DNA from: Natrinema ejinorense | GTDB lineage: Archaea > Halobacteriota > Halobacteria > Halobacteriales > Natrialbaceae | DNA length: 64,000 nt | Assembly (NCBI RefSeq): GCF_002494345.1 | Contig: NZ_NXNI01000001.1 | Coordinates: forward strand, 3,162,001 to 3,226,000 | Direction of reading: 5' to 3' | Part shown: positions 1 to 9,260 of the stretch, piece by piece | Numbering within the stretch: the stretch's first letter is position 1 | Layout of the letters: every line of letters begins with the position of its first letter | The notes under the pieces: model-generated | What the model was told of the DNA's origin: nothing | What the model saw: only the letters and a program-made list of their open reading frames with translations | Databases searched by the model: none | Position numbers and translations under genes: made by a program

Positions 1-2151
1 GGCGGAAGCGACGCCGGATCGGAACCGGGGTTCGATTTTAATTTCGATTTCGACCCCAGTACCGACGGCGGCGGGGACGACGTCGACGGCGATGGCGGCG
101 GTGAGAGTGACGACTCCGATGACGGGCCCGGCGAGGGGTTCGACTGGCGGCGATTGCTCGAGTTGCTCGACATCGGCGGCGACGAGGGCAACGGTACCGG
201 CGAGACGGAAACCGAAGTGGATCCCCAGTGTGTCATCACGCTGGACCGGGAGCCGGTCCCCGGACGGGAGGTCACGGCGACGATCTACGACGACGGCGAG
301 GCGCTCACCGACGCGCCGGTCTGGTTCGAGGACCGAAAGGTAGGCGAGACCGACGAAAACGGACGGGTGACCGGCGAGGTTCCGTACGTCGAAGAGCTGG
401 TCATCCGCGTCGGAGGGACGACCAATCCGACGTGTCGAGCCGGAACGGGCACGTCGACGCGATCGACAGCGACCGCCGGAGTCGGCAGCCAGCAGCCGGC
501 CAGTACGACCGAGCGTTCGAGCGGCCCGGCGGCGATGGCAACACCAGCCTCGAGTACGGGTTCGGAAGCGGCGTCTACAGTCCCGGCGGCGTCGACGATG
601 GACTCGATGTCCACGCCGGACCAAGCGAGCGTCCAAAGCGAGACGGAGACGAACGCCACCAGCACCTACGAGGTCGAGGGGGAGGTCGAACTCGAGATCG
701 AGGGCGATCCCTATCCCGGGGAGCCGATCACCGTCGAGGCCACCATCGAGGGGGAACCGATGAGCCAGGCAGCCGTCTCCGTCGACGGGACCGGCGTCGG
801 CGAGACGGACGGGGACGGGCGGGCCACGGTGACGGTCCCCGACGACGGGGTCGACGCGTTCGAGATCGAGGTCGCCCGCGGCGAGTTCGCGGGGACGACG
901 ACCGTCGATGTGTTGGTGCTCGAGGCGACGCTCGTCTCCGACGGACTCCTGCCGGTGCCCGGGAGCGACGGCGCAGTCGAAGCCACGGTCGGCGGCGAGC
1001 CGGTCGACGGGGCGACGGTAACCGTCGACGGCGAGTCCGACGGAACGACGGGGGCCGACGGCCGACTGGCGATCGAACTCCCGCGGGATCCGACGACGAC
1101 CGTGACGGTCACCACGGAGCGACAGACTGCAAGCACGTCGGTGGTCGGAACGTACGGCGTGAGCGCGCTGTTGATCGCGCTCATCCTCACCGTACTGGCA
1201 GCGCTTTCGTTCCGGATTTACGGCCGTCGCGGCCCCGCCGCGGTCGTCGGAGTCACGGCAGCGTTGCTGACAGTGCTCGTCGTCGAGGCGGTTTACGGGG
1301 CGACGGCTGCGCTCGCGGTACTCGGCATCGTCCTCCTGCTCGGCCTCGGCATCGTCGTGGGTCGGGCCGGCTGGGGTCGGCCGAGCCGCCGGAATCTGCC
1401 ATCGATCCGCGACCGGCTGGAGCGACTGACGTCGTGGCTCGTCGGGTTCACAGTCGGCGTTGTCGAACGGCTCGAGGCCGCCCTCGAGTGGGGGTACTCG
1501 CTGGCCGGGGCCGTCCGGGAGTGGCTCGAGTCGTTGCCCCGGTCGGGACGAGCCCTCTGGGCGCGGTTCGCCGCCTGGCTGCGGGGGCTCCCGCTTCGGA
1601 CGGTTGCGGCTGGCGTCGGGGCCCTCATCCTCGTCGCGGGCGGCTACGTCGTCGACGGCGGGCGGGGGGCGGCTCTCGTCGCCGTCGCGCTCGCCGTCGC
1701 CGGTGTGGTGGTGCGCCGACGCGACCGGGCGGAAACGGAAGCCGAACCGACAGCAGCGGACGAGGAGACGGCCGAGCCCACGGCCACGGAGACGGCTCCC
1801 GATCGCTCGGAAGACGAACGGCGCTCGTTCCGCGATCTGTGGCGGGCCTTCGCGCGCCGGGTCGAGCCGGGACGCTGGCGAACCCGAACGCCCGGCGAGA
1901 TCGAGCGCCGCGCCCTCTCGAAGGGGTATCCACGGCAGCCGGTTCGCGAGCTGACGACGCTCTTTCGCGAGGTGGAGTACGGCGGTCGAGCCCGCTCGAG
2001 CGGTCGGCGCGAACGGGCGGCCGACGCCTACGACGCGGTCGAGCGGGCTCGACCCGGGAACGGGCCCACGGAATCGGACGCCGAAGACGAGCCGGAGCCT
2101 GCGGCCGAACCGGAGGAGACGCCGGCATCGGCCACGGAGGGTGAGCCGTGA
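1..2151 (+). CDS. DUF4129-type membrane protein, 5' end outside the window
   Basis: The reading frame is open from base 1, so the N-terminus is missing; an internal ATG at 154 is probably not the true start. Visible in order are an acidic Gly/Asp-rich stretch, several beta-sandwich-like repeats (roughly 80-400), a group of membrane helices, and a cytosolic C-terminal part containing a run near RALSKGYPRQPVRELTTLFR that fits DUF4129. Genes of this kind sit with DUF58 and MoxR genes, as here, and are thought to act in cell-envelope processes; the exact function is unknown. Between about 424 and 655 the Ser/Thr/Ala-rich translation is odd, and frame 3 has more typical codon use, suggesting two compensating frameshifts. 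The stop overlaps the next gene by 4 bp. Confidence 0.75.
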   Translation, partial: GGSDAGSEPGFDFNFDFDPSTDGGGDDVDGDGGGESDDSDDGPGEGFDWRRLLELLDIGGDEGNGTGETETEVDPQCVITLDREPVPGREVTATIYDDGEALTDAPVWFEDRKVGETDENGRVTGEVPYVEELVIRVGGTTNPTCRAGTGTSTRSTATAGVGSQQPASTTERSSGPAAMATPASSTGSEAASTVPAASTMDSMSTPDQASVQSETETNATSTYEVEGEVELEIEGDPYPGEPITVEATIEGEPMSQAAVSVDGTGVGETDGDGRATVTVPDDGVDAFEIEVARGEFAGTTTVDVLVLEATLVSDGLLPVPGSDGAVEATVGGEPVDGATVTVDGESDGTTGADGRLAIELPRDPTTTVTVTTERQTASTSVVGTYGVSALLIALILTVLAALSFRIYGRRGPAAVVGVTAALLTVLVVEAVYGATAALAVLGIVLLLGLGIVVGRAGWGRPSRRNLPSIRDRLERLTSWLVGFTVGVVERLEAALEWGYSLAGAVREWLESLPRSGRALWARFAAWLRGLPLRTVAAGVGALILVAGGYVVDGGRGAALVAVALAVAGVVVRRRDRAETEAEPTAADEETAEPTATETAPDRSEDERRSFRDLWRAFARRVEPGRWRTRTPGEIERRALSKGYPRQPVRELTTLFREVEYGGRARSSGRRERAADAYDAVERARPGNGPTESDAEDEPEPAAEPEETPASATEGEP

Positions 2152-2993
2152 AACGACGATACCAGCTCGTCGTCGCCGTCTTCGGGCTGACGTTCGTCGG
2201 GATCGGGACGGTACTGGGCGTCGGCGGGGCCGGCGGATCGGGCGCTGCCGGGGCCCTCGTCGCCGTGCTCGCGCTGGTCGCGCTCGGTATCGGTCTCTGG
2301 AAGCTCCGTGGCACGCCCGGATCGGGCGGGGACGCGCCGACGATTCCCTGGGCGGCCGACGACCGGTTCGCGAGCCCGGCACCCGAGCGGACAACTCGCG
2401 ATTTCGCCCTCTCGAGCGACGCGCTGGCGGGAGTGATCGAGGCAGCCGGCGAGGAAGCCCGCAACGCGGGGACCGTCGCCGACGGCCTCGAGGTCGTTCG
2501 GCCCCCGCTCCGGGAGGCATTACTGGACGCGCTCGAGCACGGGGGGTGGTCCCGGTCGGACGCGGCAGCGGCGCTCGCGGACGGGAGCTGGACCGACGAC
2601 GAGGTCGCCGCCAGCGTCCTCGCAACGGAGGTGCCCCTGCCGACCCGGCCGTTCCGCGATCGCGTGCGTGCGTGGCTCTATCCCGAACGCGTCGTCCGAC
2701 GGCGAGCCCATCGGGCGACGAGTGCGGTCGCCGAGGTCGCCGACGAGGCCCTGCCGACGGTGCCGGGCCAGACCGCACCCCGGAACGTTCCCGTGTTGCA
2801 GCCACGGCTCGAGGAGCTCCAGCGCGGGGCCGACGGGCGACTGCAGCGGGCCATCGAGCCGCGGGCGATCGCTCGCGGCCCACAGCCGATCCGACCTCGA
2901 ATCGCCGACCTCGAGCATGCGGATGAGAGGCCGGCCGAGACCGAACGGGACGGAGACGGCCCGGCTGAGGATCGGGAGGTGACCGACGCGTGA
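2148..2993 (+). CDS. DUF7269-like membrane-anchored hypothetical protein
   Basis: This 281-residue protein has two N-terminal membrane helices (about residues 7-28 and 35-52) followed by a long charged cytosolic region without recognisable catalytic motifs. The GTG start overlaps the previous stop (GTGA), and its own stop overlaps the DUF58 start, so translation is coupled along the operon. Position and shape match the haloarchaeal family usually labelled DUF7269, which accompanies DUF4129/DUF58/MoxR genes. Function is unknown; a role with its neighbours in envelope protein processing is only an inference from position. Confidence 0.65.
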   Translation: MKRRYQLVVAVFGLTFVGIGTVLGVGGAGGSGAAGALVAVLALVALGIGLWKLRGTPGSGGDAPTIPWAADDRFASPAPERTTRDFALSSDALAGVIEAAGEEARNAGTVADGLEVVRPPLREALLDALEHGGWSRSDAAAALADGSWTDDEVAASVLATEVPLPTRPFRDRVRAWLYPERVVRRRAHRATSAVAEVADEALPTVPGQTAPRNVPVLQPRLEELQRGADGRLQRAIEPRAIARGPQPIRPRIADLEHADERPAETERDGDGPAEDREVTDA

Positions 2994-4459
2994 TCGACCG
3001 ACAGGTACGCTGGCGAGGGGCCATCGCGGCGACGGTCGCGCTCGCCATCGCCGGGGTCGCCGACGGAAACCCCGTTCTCCTGTTGGGTGCGGTCATCCCG
3101 CTGGTCTTCGTCGCCGCCGGCTCGCTGTCCCGTGTTCGGGTCCCCGAGGGGCTCGTCGCGACCAGGACGGTAACGCCGACGCCCGCACCCCCCGGCCAGC
3201 CGGTCACCGTCACGCTCGAGGTGACCAACGACTCCGATCGGACGATCACGGACCTCCGGGTCGTCGACGGCGTTCCCGGGGAGCTGGCCGTTCTCGAGGG
3301 ATCGCCCCGGGCCGGCGGGACGCTCGAGCCCGGTGATCGGATTCGCGTGGAGTACCTCGTGGTGGCTCGCCGCGGCGAGTACGCGTTCGAGCGGCCACAG
3401 TGTCGCGTTCGCGGACTCGGCGCGAGCGCGATGGCGACGACGGCGCTGCCAGTGTCGGGCGATCGGTCGGTCGTCTGCCGACTCGACGCCGACGCGCCGC
3501 CGATCGAAGAGGACGGCTCACAGCGCGTCGGACAGCTCACCGTCGACGATCCCGGCGAGGGGCTCTCGTTTCACTCGACTCGCGAGTACCACCCCGACGA
3601 CCCCGCGAACCGCATCGACTGGCGTCAGTACGCGAAACGGGGGACGCTGGCAACGGTCAGGTACGAACGACAGGTCTCGGCGACCGTCGTGTTGGTCCTC
3701 GATGCACGCGCGCCCAACCGCGTCGTCGCCGGCCGCGGACGACCGACGGCCATCGAATACGGCGCCTACGCGGCGACCCGTGCGCTGACCGATCTGCTCG
3801 GCCACGGCCACGACGTCGGCGTCGCCGTCATCGGGCTGGACGGCCCCGGACCGGCCGGCTGTTACTGGCTCGAGCCCGCAAACGGCCCCGAACAGCGGAC
3901 CCGCGCGCTCGCGCTCCTTCGCCAGGTGATCGACGAGGAGCCCCCGACCGTCCGCGGTTCGGACACACACCGCTCCGGTGCCGGCCGGCGCGGATACACC
4001 GGGGAGCAGGTTCGCAAAGTGCTCGAGCTCGCACCGACGAGCGCACAGCTCGCGTTGTTCTCGCCGCTCCTCGACGATCCGCCCGTGAACGCGGTCGAGA
4101 CCTGGCGCGGCGCGGGACTGCCCGTCGTCGTGCTCTCGCCCGACGTCGTCCCGGCAAACACCGTCAGCGGCCAGTACGAGCAGACGCGACGACGAACGCG
4201 GCTGGCCCGCTGTCAGGCCGCCGGTGTGCGGACGGTCGACTGGCGACGGGGGACGCCGCTGCCCCTCGTCATCGAGCGCGCCTTCGCCGCCGACACGCGG
4301 CTCTCGAGTGCGCGACTCACCGGCGGCGCCGCGAGCGGAAACGGACCGTCGGACACCGATCAGTCGGCCCCGGAGGGTGGAGCCGCCGGCCAATCGAGCG
4401 ACCACACCGGGTCGGAACGGACCGCCGATCGGCGGACGCGTCCGGGAGGTGACGACTAG
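2990..4459 (+). CDS. DUF58 domain protein
   Basis: This 489-residue protein has two N-terminal hydrophobic helices, a beta-sandwich region of CARDB type (about residues 55-150) and a DUF58 core. The DUF58 signature is the segment RIDWRQYAKRGTLATVRYE near residue 208, followed by a von Willebrand A-like fold with the VLDAR strand. DUF58 proteins are almost always encoded beside MoxR AAA ATPases, and this operon follows that rule. The GTG start overlaps the preceding stop. The C-terminal 50 residues are low-complexity Ser/Gly/Asp-rich, common in halophile tails. The partner complex is not biochemically defined. Confidence 0.85.
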   Translation: MIDRQVRWRGAIAATVALAIAGVADGNPVLLLGAVIPLVFVAAGSLSRVRVPEGLVATRTVTPTPAPPGQPVTVTLEVTNDSDRTITDLRVVDGVPGELAVLEGSPRAGGTLEPGDRIRVEYLVVARRGEYAFERPQCRVRGLGASAMATTALPVSGDRSVVCRLDADAPPIEEDGSQRVGQLTVDDPGEGLSFHSTREYHPDDPANRIDWRQYAKRGTLATVRYERQVSATVVLVLDARAPNRVVAGRGRPTAIEYGAYAATRALTDLLGHGHDVGVAVIGLDGPGPAGCYWLEPANGPEQRTRALALLRQVIDEEPPTVRGSDTHRSGAGRRGYTGEQVRKVLELAPTSAQLALFSPLLDDPPVNAVETWRGAGLPVVVLSPDVVPANTVSGQYEQTRRRTRLARCQAAGVRTVDWRRGTPLPLVIERAFAADTRLSSARLTGGAASGNGPSDTDQSAPEGGAAGQSSDHTGSERTADRRTRPGGDD

Positions 4460-5908
4460 ATGTCCCTGGCCGGCCCCCGCCTCGATCGCCCGTCCGCGAT
4501 CGGCGACGAGGGACGACCGCGGGCGGCGAGCCTCTGGATCGCCAGCCTGGCCGTCATCGTCGTCGTCGGCGTCGTCGGCGTCGCGATCGACCTGGCCTCG
4601 CTGTTGCCGACCCTCGGGCTGGTCGTCGGCATGACCGTCGCGGGCGTGGGCCTGCTCGAGCGCGACGGGTTCGTCAATCAGGTCGTGGCCCACCTGTTCT
4701 TGCTGACGTTTGGCTCGGCGTTCGCACTGGCAGTGCTCGCGGCCCCGTTCGTCTCCCGCGTCGGACTCGCAGTGAGCGGGTCCGCGCTCGCGCTGGCCGG
4801 GATCGCGGCGGCCTGGGCCGACGTCGGCGGCGACACGCTCAAACCCGCCGCGATTGGAAGCGCGATCAGCTACGTGTCGATGCTGTGTGCGGCCGTACTG
4901 GCGGCAGTGCTGGCCGTGATCGTCTTCTTCGGATGGACGGTGCTGACCGGAATCGTCGGCGTTTCGACGCCGGTCGCCTCCCTCACCGGATTCCTCATGA
5001 TCGTGGCCGCCATCGGCGGCGCCGTCGGGCTGGCGCTGCGATGGCTCCCGATTCGACAGTTGACCCGGCGGGACCGCCGCCCCGCGGTCGAACGCCGACT
5101 CGCGACCGTCCGTCGTCGCCTGCTGTATACGGTCGCCGGGTCGGTCGCTGCGATCGCCGGGATCGCGGTCCTCGTGATCGCCGGCGTCTTCGAGGGAGCG
5201 ATACGCAGCGTTCCGGGACTTGCAGTCGCCCTCAAGGCGTTGTCCTCGCCGTTCGTCGTCTGGCCGATCGTCGCGGTCGGCGCGGGAGCCGTCGTCCTCG
5301 GCGTGGTCGCCGTCGGGTTGCGACGGTTCACGCGGCAGGTCACCGCGGAAACGACGCGCCGGACCGCCGCGATGACCGTCGGCGTCGTCCTGTCGCTGCC
5401 CTTCCTCCTCGGACTGGCGCTCCTGATCGCGAGCAGCGGGGCCGTCGTCGGTCCCTTCCTGCTCGGGAGCGTGCTTCTCGTCCCGCTGTTGCTGGGACCG
5501 CTGGCGTTTCTGGCCGTGATCGGTGGCAGCGTCGCCGCCGTGGGACTGGGGCTGCTCCCCGCACGGGCGACCGGACCGGCGATCGCCGCAACGGGGCTGA
5601 TCGTCGCAGCCATCGGTCTGGGACGAGCGAGCCCGCTCGTCGTCTTCGCCTGCATCGCCACAGCGGTCCTCGTCTGGGATACCGCGACGTTCGGCCTCGG
5701 CGTCACCGCCGAACTCGGCCACCTCCCCGATACCCGCCGGCTCGAGTTGTTCCACGGGGCTGTCGCCGTCGGGATCGCCGTCGCCGCCGTGGTCCTCGTG
5801 ACCGGGCTCGAGTTGCTCCGGGCCGGCCTCTTCGGCAGCGCCAGCGCGGCCGGCGCTGCAGTCGTCGTCCTGGGTGCGTTACTCCTGTTGGTGCCGTTGC
5901 GCGGCTAG
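4460..5908 (+). CDS. Polytopic membrane protein, DUF7519-like
   Basis: The ATG immediately follows the DUF58 stop. The 482 residues are dominated by hydrophobic Ala/Val/Leu/Gly segments, giving an estimated 12 or more membrane helices interrupted by short Arg-rich loops (for example RQLTRRDRRPAVERRLATVRR near residue 200). No transporter motif or catalytic residue is evident. The length, position between DUF58 and MoxR, and composition match the haloarchaeal family labelled DUF7519. It could be a membrane platform for the MoxR-DUF58 module, which is inference only. Confidence 0.6.
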   Translation: MSLAGPRLDRPSAIGDEGRPRAASLWIASLAVIVVVGVVGVAIDLASLLPTLGLVVGMTVAGVGLLERDGFVNQVVAHLFLLTFGSAFALAVLAAPFVSRVGLAVSGSALALAGIAAAWADVGGDTLKPAAIGSAISYVSMLCAAVLAAVLAVIVFFGWTVLTGIVGVSTPVASLTGFLMIVAAIGGAVGLALRWLPIRQLTRRDRRPAVERRLATVRRRLLYTVAGSVAAIAGIAVLVIAGVFEGAIRSVPGLAVALKALSSPFVVWPIVAVGAGAVVLGVVAVGLRRFTRQVTAETTRRTAAMTVGVVLSLPFLLGLALLIASSGAVVGPFLLGSVLLVPLLLGPLAFLAVIGGSVAAVGLGLLPARATGPAIAATGLIVAAIGLGRASPLVVFACIATAVLVWDTATFGLGVTAELGHLPDTRRLELFHGAVAVGIAVAAVVLVTGLELLRAGLFGSASAAGAAVVVLGALLLLVPLRG

Positions 5909-6044
5909 TCCAGTTCCACCCGTCGACTGCAGGCGTGGACCGCCACTGGCACTGCCACGCGGCCTCGACACCGGACCGGCTCGGATCGAGACGCCGACGC
6001 GGGTCGAGGGGAGGGTTCTTGGGATTCTAGCAGAACTATCGGGT

Positions 6045-7148
6045 ATGGAGGAAACGAACGTGACGCCCGACGAGGCCGCCCACACCGTCGAGCACGTCGT
6101 CGAACGGATCGAAGAGGCCGCGGTCGTCGACCGACAGGTGCTCCACGCCATGCTGTCGGCGGTGTTGGCCCGCGGGCACGTTCTGCTCGAGGACGTCCCG
6201 GGAACGGGGAAAACGGTCACCGCGCGGGTGATCGCCGAATCGATGGGACTGGCGTTCAAACGGATCCAGTTCACGCCGGATCTGTTGCCCTCGGACGTGA
6301 CCGGCTCGACGATCTACGACGATTCGACCGGCGAGTTCGAGTTCGCGAAGGGGCCGGTCTTTACGAACGTCGTGCTCGCCGACGAGATCAATCGCGCACC
6401 GCCGAAAACCCAGGCCGCTCTGCTCGAGGCCATGGAGGAACGGCAGGTCAGCGTCGACGGGACGACCTACGACTTGCCCGACCCGTTCGTGGTCGTCGCG
6501 ACCCAGAACCCGATCGAACAGGAGGGGACCTTCCGCCTGCCCGAGGCCCAGCGCGACCGGTTCAGCGTCAAGACCTCGCTTGGCTATCCGGATTTCGACG
6601 GCGAGATGGGACTGCTCGAGCGGCGGGCGAACCGCCGGTCGCTCTCGCCGAGCGTTGATCCGGTCGTCCGCTCGGACGCGGTCCGCCTCTTACAGGGGCT
6701 CACGGAGGAGGTAACCGTCGACGAGAAGGTCCGCCGCTACATCGTAGAAATCGCACGGAAGACGCGGTCGGACCAGCGGGCCGAGATCGGCGTTTCCCCT
6801 CGCGGCGTCCAGCGCGTCTTCGAAGCGGCCCGCGCCGCGGCGCTCATCGACGGCCGCTCGTACGTGACCCCCGACGACGTCAAACGGCTCGCACAGCCCA
6901 CGATGGCCCACCGGATCGTGCTCACGACCGAGGCGACCGTGGAAGGCGTCGACGGGAGTGCCGTCGTCCGGCACGCAGTAAACGCCGTCGACGTGCCGGC
7001 CGTCGCGCCGGGTGGGGACGACCCCGAGCCGCCGACCGAACCCGAGACCCCGTCCGACGAACCACGGGACGATACTCCGTCGGCGGAACCACGTGACGAT
7101 CGCGACTCGAGTCCCGAACGACAGGGCGATCCACGGCCCGACAATTGA
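6045..7148 (+). CDS. MoxR family AAA+ ATPase
   Basis: The protein is 367 residues from the ATG at 6045. The reading frame opens further upstream, but that part overlaps the preceding gene and looks non-coding. Walker A is DVPGTGKT near residue 50, Walker B is LADEINRAPP near residue 110, sensor 1 is ATQNPIEQEG, and the lid domain ends near residue 320 before an acidic Pro/Glu/Asp tail. MoxR ATPases are chaperone-like motors working with vWA/DUF58 partners. This one closes the DUF4129-DUF7269-DUF58-membrane protein operon, about 136 bp after the membrane protein. Its size is typical apart from the extra halophilic tail. Confidence 0.92.
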   Translation: MEETNVTPDEAAHTVEHVVERIEEAAVVDRQVLHAMLSAVLARGHVLLEDVPGTGKTVTARVIAESMGLAFKRIQFTPDLLPSDVTGSTIYDDSTGEFEFAKGPVFTNVVLADEINRAPPKTQAALLEAMEERQVSVDGTTYDLPDPFVVVATQNPIEQEGTFRLPEAQRDRFSVKTSLGYPDFDGEMGLLERRANRRSLSPSVDPVVRSDAVRLLQGLTEEVTVDEKVRRYIVEIARKTRSDQRAEIGVSPRGVQRVFEAARAAALIDGRSYVTPDDVKRLAQPTMAHRIVLTTEATVEGVDGSAVVRHAVNAVDVPAVAPGGDDPEPPTEPETPSDEPRDDTPSAEPRDDRDSSPERQGDPRPDN

Positions 7149-7234
7149 CTCAGCAGTGGCGACCGCGACGGCCGCGGGTGCTTGCAGCCGCTCGTGGTAG
7201 CTTGATGTCGGTCACCGGCGTCCAGTACGGTGCC

Positions 7235-7582
7235 ATGGCGCTCCAACAACTCGAACACGCGGACGATCACATGCAGGACTGTATCGACAACTGCCTCGAG
7301 GCCGCCCAGGTCTGTGAGTGGTGTGCCGACGCCTGTGCGGAGGAGGGCGAATCGATGGCGCGGTGCATCCGGCTCTGTCGGGACGTGGCCGATATCGCCT
7401 CGCTGCACGCGCGGTTTATGGCCCGCAACTCGGGGTATCACGCGGAACTGGGCGAGCTGTGTGCGGACCTCTGTGAGGAGTGTGCCGAGGAGTGCGAACA
7501 ACACGACCACGACCACTGTCAGGCCTGTGCCGAAGTGTTACCCAAGTGTGCCGAGAGCTGTCGTGAGATGGCCTCGGCCTGA
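7235..7582 (+). CDS. Cys-rich four-helix bundle copper-binding protein (DUF326/Csp-like)
   Basis: A 115-residue protein with 15 cysteines, mostly in CxxC or CxxxC spacing along predicted helices, and a His cluster (EQHDHDHCQAC). This pattern is that of the four-helix-bundle ferredoxin-like/Csp copper storage family (DUF326), in which Cys lining the bundle bind many Cu(I) ions. I chose the ATG at 7235 because the family starts near the first helix (MALQQLEHADDHMQDC); an in-frame start at 7145 adds an Arg-rich segment. It lies 7 kb before a copper island and may belong to the same physiology, although not in an operon with it. Confidence 0.82.
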   Translation: MALQQLEHADDHMQDCIDNCLEAAQVCEWCADACAEEGESMARCIRLCRDVADIASLHARFMARNSGYHAELGELCADLCEECAEECEQHDHDHCQACAEVLPKCAESCREMASA

Positions 7583-7743
7583 GAACGGAGGCCGATCGAG
7601 CCAGTTCGCGGCGACGTCGGGGACTCGCCCAACGGAGACGAGCTTCGGCACGAAAGACGTCGTCCGGTTCGAAAACGGTTGATTCGGTGGTTACACGGCG
7701 AAAACCGTCTCCGAACGATTCGAAACGGCGCTCCAAGAGACGC

Positions 7744-9033
7744 TTACGTCCCGTGGTCCCAGCTGTCCATGTAGTCGTGCTGGGTGTCGGTCAGCGAATC
7801 GAAGTCGACGCCTTCGGCCTCGAGTTTGATCTCGGCGATCTCTTTGTCGAGTTCGTCGGGAACGTCGTGGACGCCGGCGTCGTATTCGTCGCCGTTCTCG
7901 AGCATCTCGCGCACGCAGACGGCCTGAATACCGAACGACTGGTCCATGACCTCGACGGGGTGGCCAAGCGAGACGGGCGCGGCGAGGTTGACGAGTCGTC
8001 CCTCGGCGATGACGTTCAGTTTGCGACCGTCGGCCAGCTCGTAGGCCTCGACGCCGTCCCGTGCTTCGTAGCGGTCGACCGCGAGGTCGTCGAGGGCCTC
8101 GAGATCGATCTCGATGTCGAAGTGGCCGGCGTTGGCCAGCAGGACGCCGTCTTTCATCTCCTCGAAGTGCTCCTCGACGATGACGTCCCGGTTGCCCGTC
8201 GTCGTCAGGAAGACGTCGCCGACCTCGGCGGCCTCGGCCATCGGCATGACCTCGTAGCCCTCCATGTGGGCCTCGAGGGCGCGCCGGGGCTCGACTTCGG
8301 TGACGATGACGTTCGCGTTCTGGCCCGACGCCTTCTTCGCGACGCCCTTCCCGCAGTAGCCGTAGCCGGCGACGACGACGTTCTTGCCGGCCCACGAGAG
8401 GTTCGTGGTCATGGCGATCGACGCCAGCGAGGACTCGCCGGTGCCGTGGACGTTGTCGAACAGGCGCTTCATGGGCGTGTCGTTGACCGCGAAGACCGGA
8501 TACTCGAGCGCCCCGTCCGCGTCCATCGCGCGCAGGCGGTGGACGCCGGTCGTGGTCTCCTCTGCCCCACCGACGATGCCGTCGATCAGTTCGGGGTAGT
8601 CCTCGTGGATCGCGGCGACGAGGTCCATCCCGTCGTCGACGGTGATCGTCGGTTCGTGTGCGATGACGGCCTCGATCGCGGCGTAGTACTCCTCGTCGTC
8701 GACGCCGCGTTTGGCGTAGCTGGTGATGTTCTCGTGCGTATCGAGCGCCGCGCTCACGTCGTCGTGCGTCGAGAGGGGGTTACAGCCCGTGACGGCGACC
8801 TCCGCGCCGCCCTCCGCGAGCGTCTCGACGAGGATCGCGGTCTTCGCCTCGACGTGCATCGCCATCCCGATGCGCTCGCCCGCGAACGGCTGCTCGGCGA
8901 CGAACTCCTCGCGGACGTGCTCGCAGATCGGCATGTGTTGGGCGGCCCAGTCCATCTTCCGGCGTCCCTCCTCGCGAGCCGACTCGAGGTCGTCTAGCTG
9001 CTCGCTGATCGGGGGATACTCGGTGTCGGTCAT
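7744..9033 (-). CDS. ahcY: Adenosylhomocysteinase
   Basis: S-adenosyl-L-homocysteine hydrolase, which splits SAH into adenosine and homocysteine using tightly bound NAD. The 429-residue length is normal for the archaeal enzyme. The NAD-binding Rossmann loop is VVAGYGYCGKGVA (residues about 215-227), and the substrate-domain segment TGCNPLSTHDD and the C-terminal HDYMDSWDHGT tail are as expected. It removes the SAH product of methyltransferases and feeds homocysteine to the methionine cycle. An SAH/MTA deaminase gene lies at 10828 and the metY-metX pair at the far right of the window. The ATG at 9033 fits the family N-terminus. Confidence 0.96.
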   Translation of the reverse strand: MTDTEYPPISEQLDDLESAREEGRRKMDWAAQHMPICEHVREEFVAEQPFAGERIGMAMHVEAKTAILVETLAEGGAEVAVTGCNPLSTHDDVSAALDTHENITSYAKRGVDDEEYYAAIEAVIAHEPTITVDDGMDLVAAIHEDYPELIDGIVGGAEETTTGVHRLRAMDADGALEYPVFAVNDTPMKRLFDNVHGTGESSLASIAMTTNLSWAGKNVVVAGYGYCGKGVAKKASGQNANVIVTEVEPRRALEAHMEGYEVMPMAEAAEVGDVFLTTTGNRDVIVEEHFEEMKDGVLLANAGHFDIEIDLEALDDLAVDRYEARDGVEAYELADGRKLNVIAEGRLVNLAAPVSLGHPVEVMDQSFGIQAVCVREMLENGDEYDAGVHDVPDELDKEIAEIKLEAEGVDFDSLTDTQHDYMDSWDHGT

Positions 9034-9260
9034 GGATCGATTGAGTGCGAGCGTGGCAAAAACCCTACCGAAGCGACCGCGGGAGTCGAAACGGAGGGTG
9101 CGAAAGAACAGTACCGAATTCGTGGTGGTCGCTGGCGCGGATCGGGATCCAAACGCCGCGGTACACCCGTCTTCGACGCCGGCGAAGACCGTGCCTCTGA
9201 CAAGCGCGGTGTCGTCGCCCGGCGTCGTCGAACGCAGGTGGACGCGGCGATCAGCAGTCG

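Noticed and set aside
3518-5755. Long minus-strand frame of 745 residues
   Set aside because: It is antisense to the DUF58 and membrane protein genes, very rich in Asp/Arg/Gly/Gln, and has no leader or family motif.
7687-8997. Long plus-strand frame of 436 residues over ahcY
   Set aside because: It is the complementary frame of the adenosylhomocysteinase gene, whose family motifs are intact; the overlapping frame is Asp/Val/Arg-rich, has no motif, and follows from high GC3.
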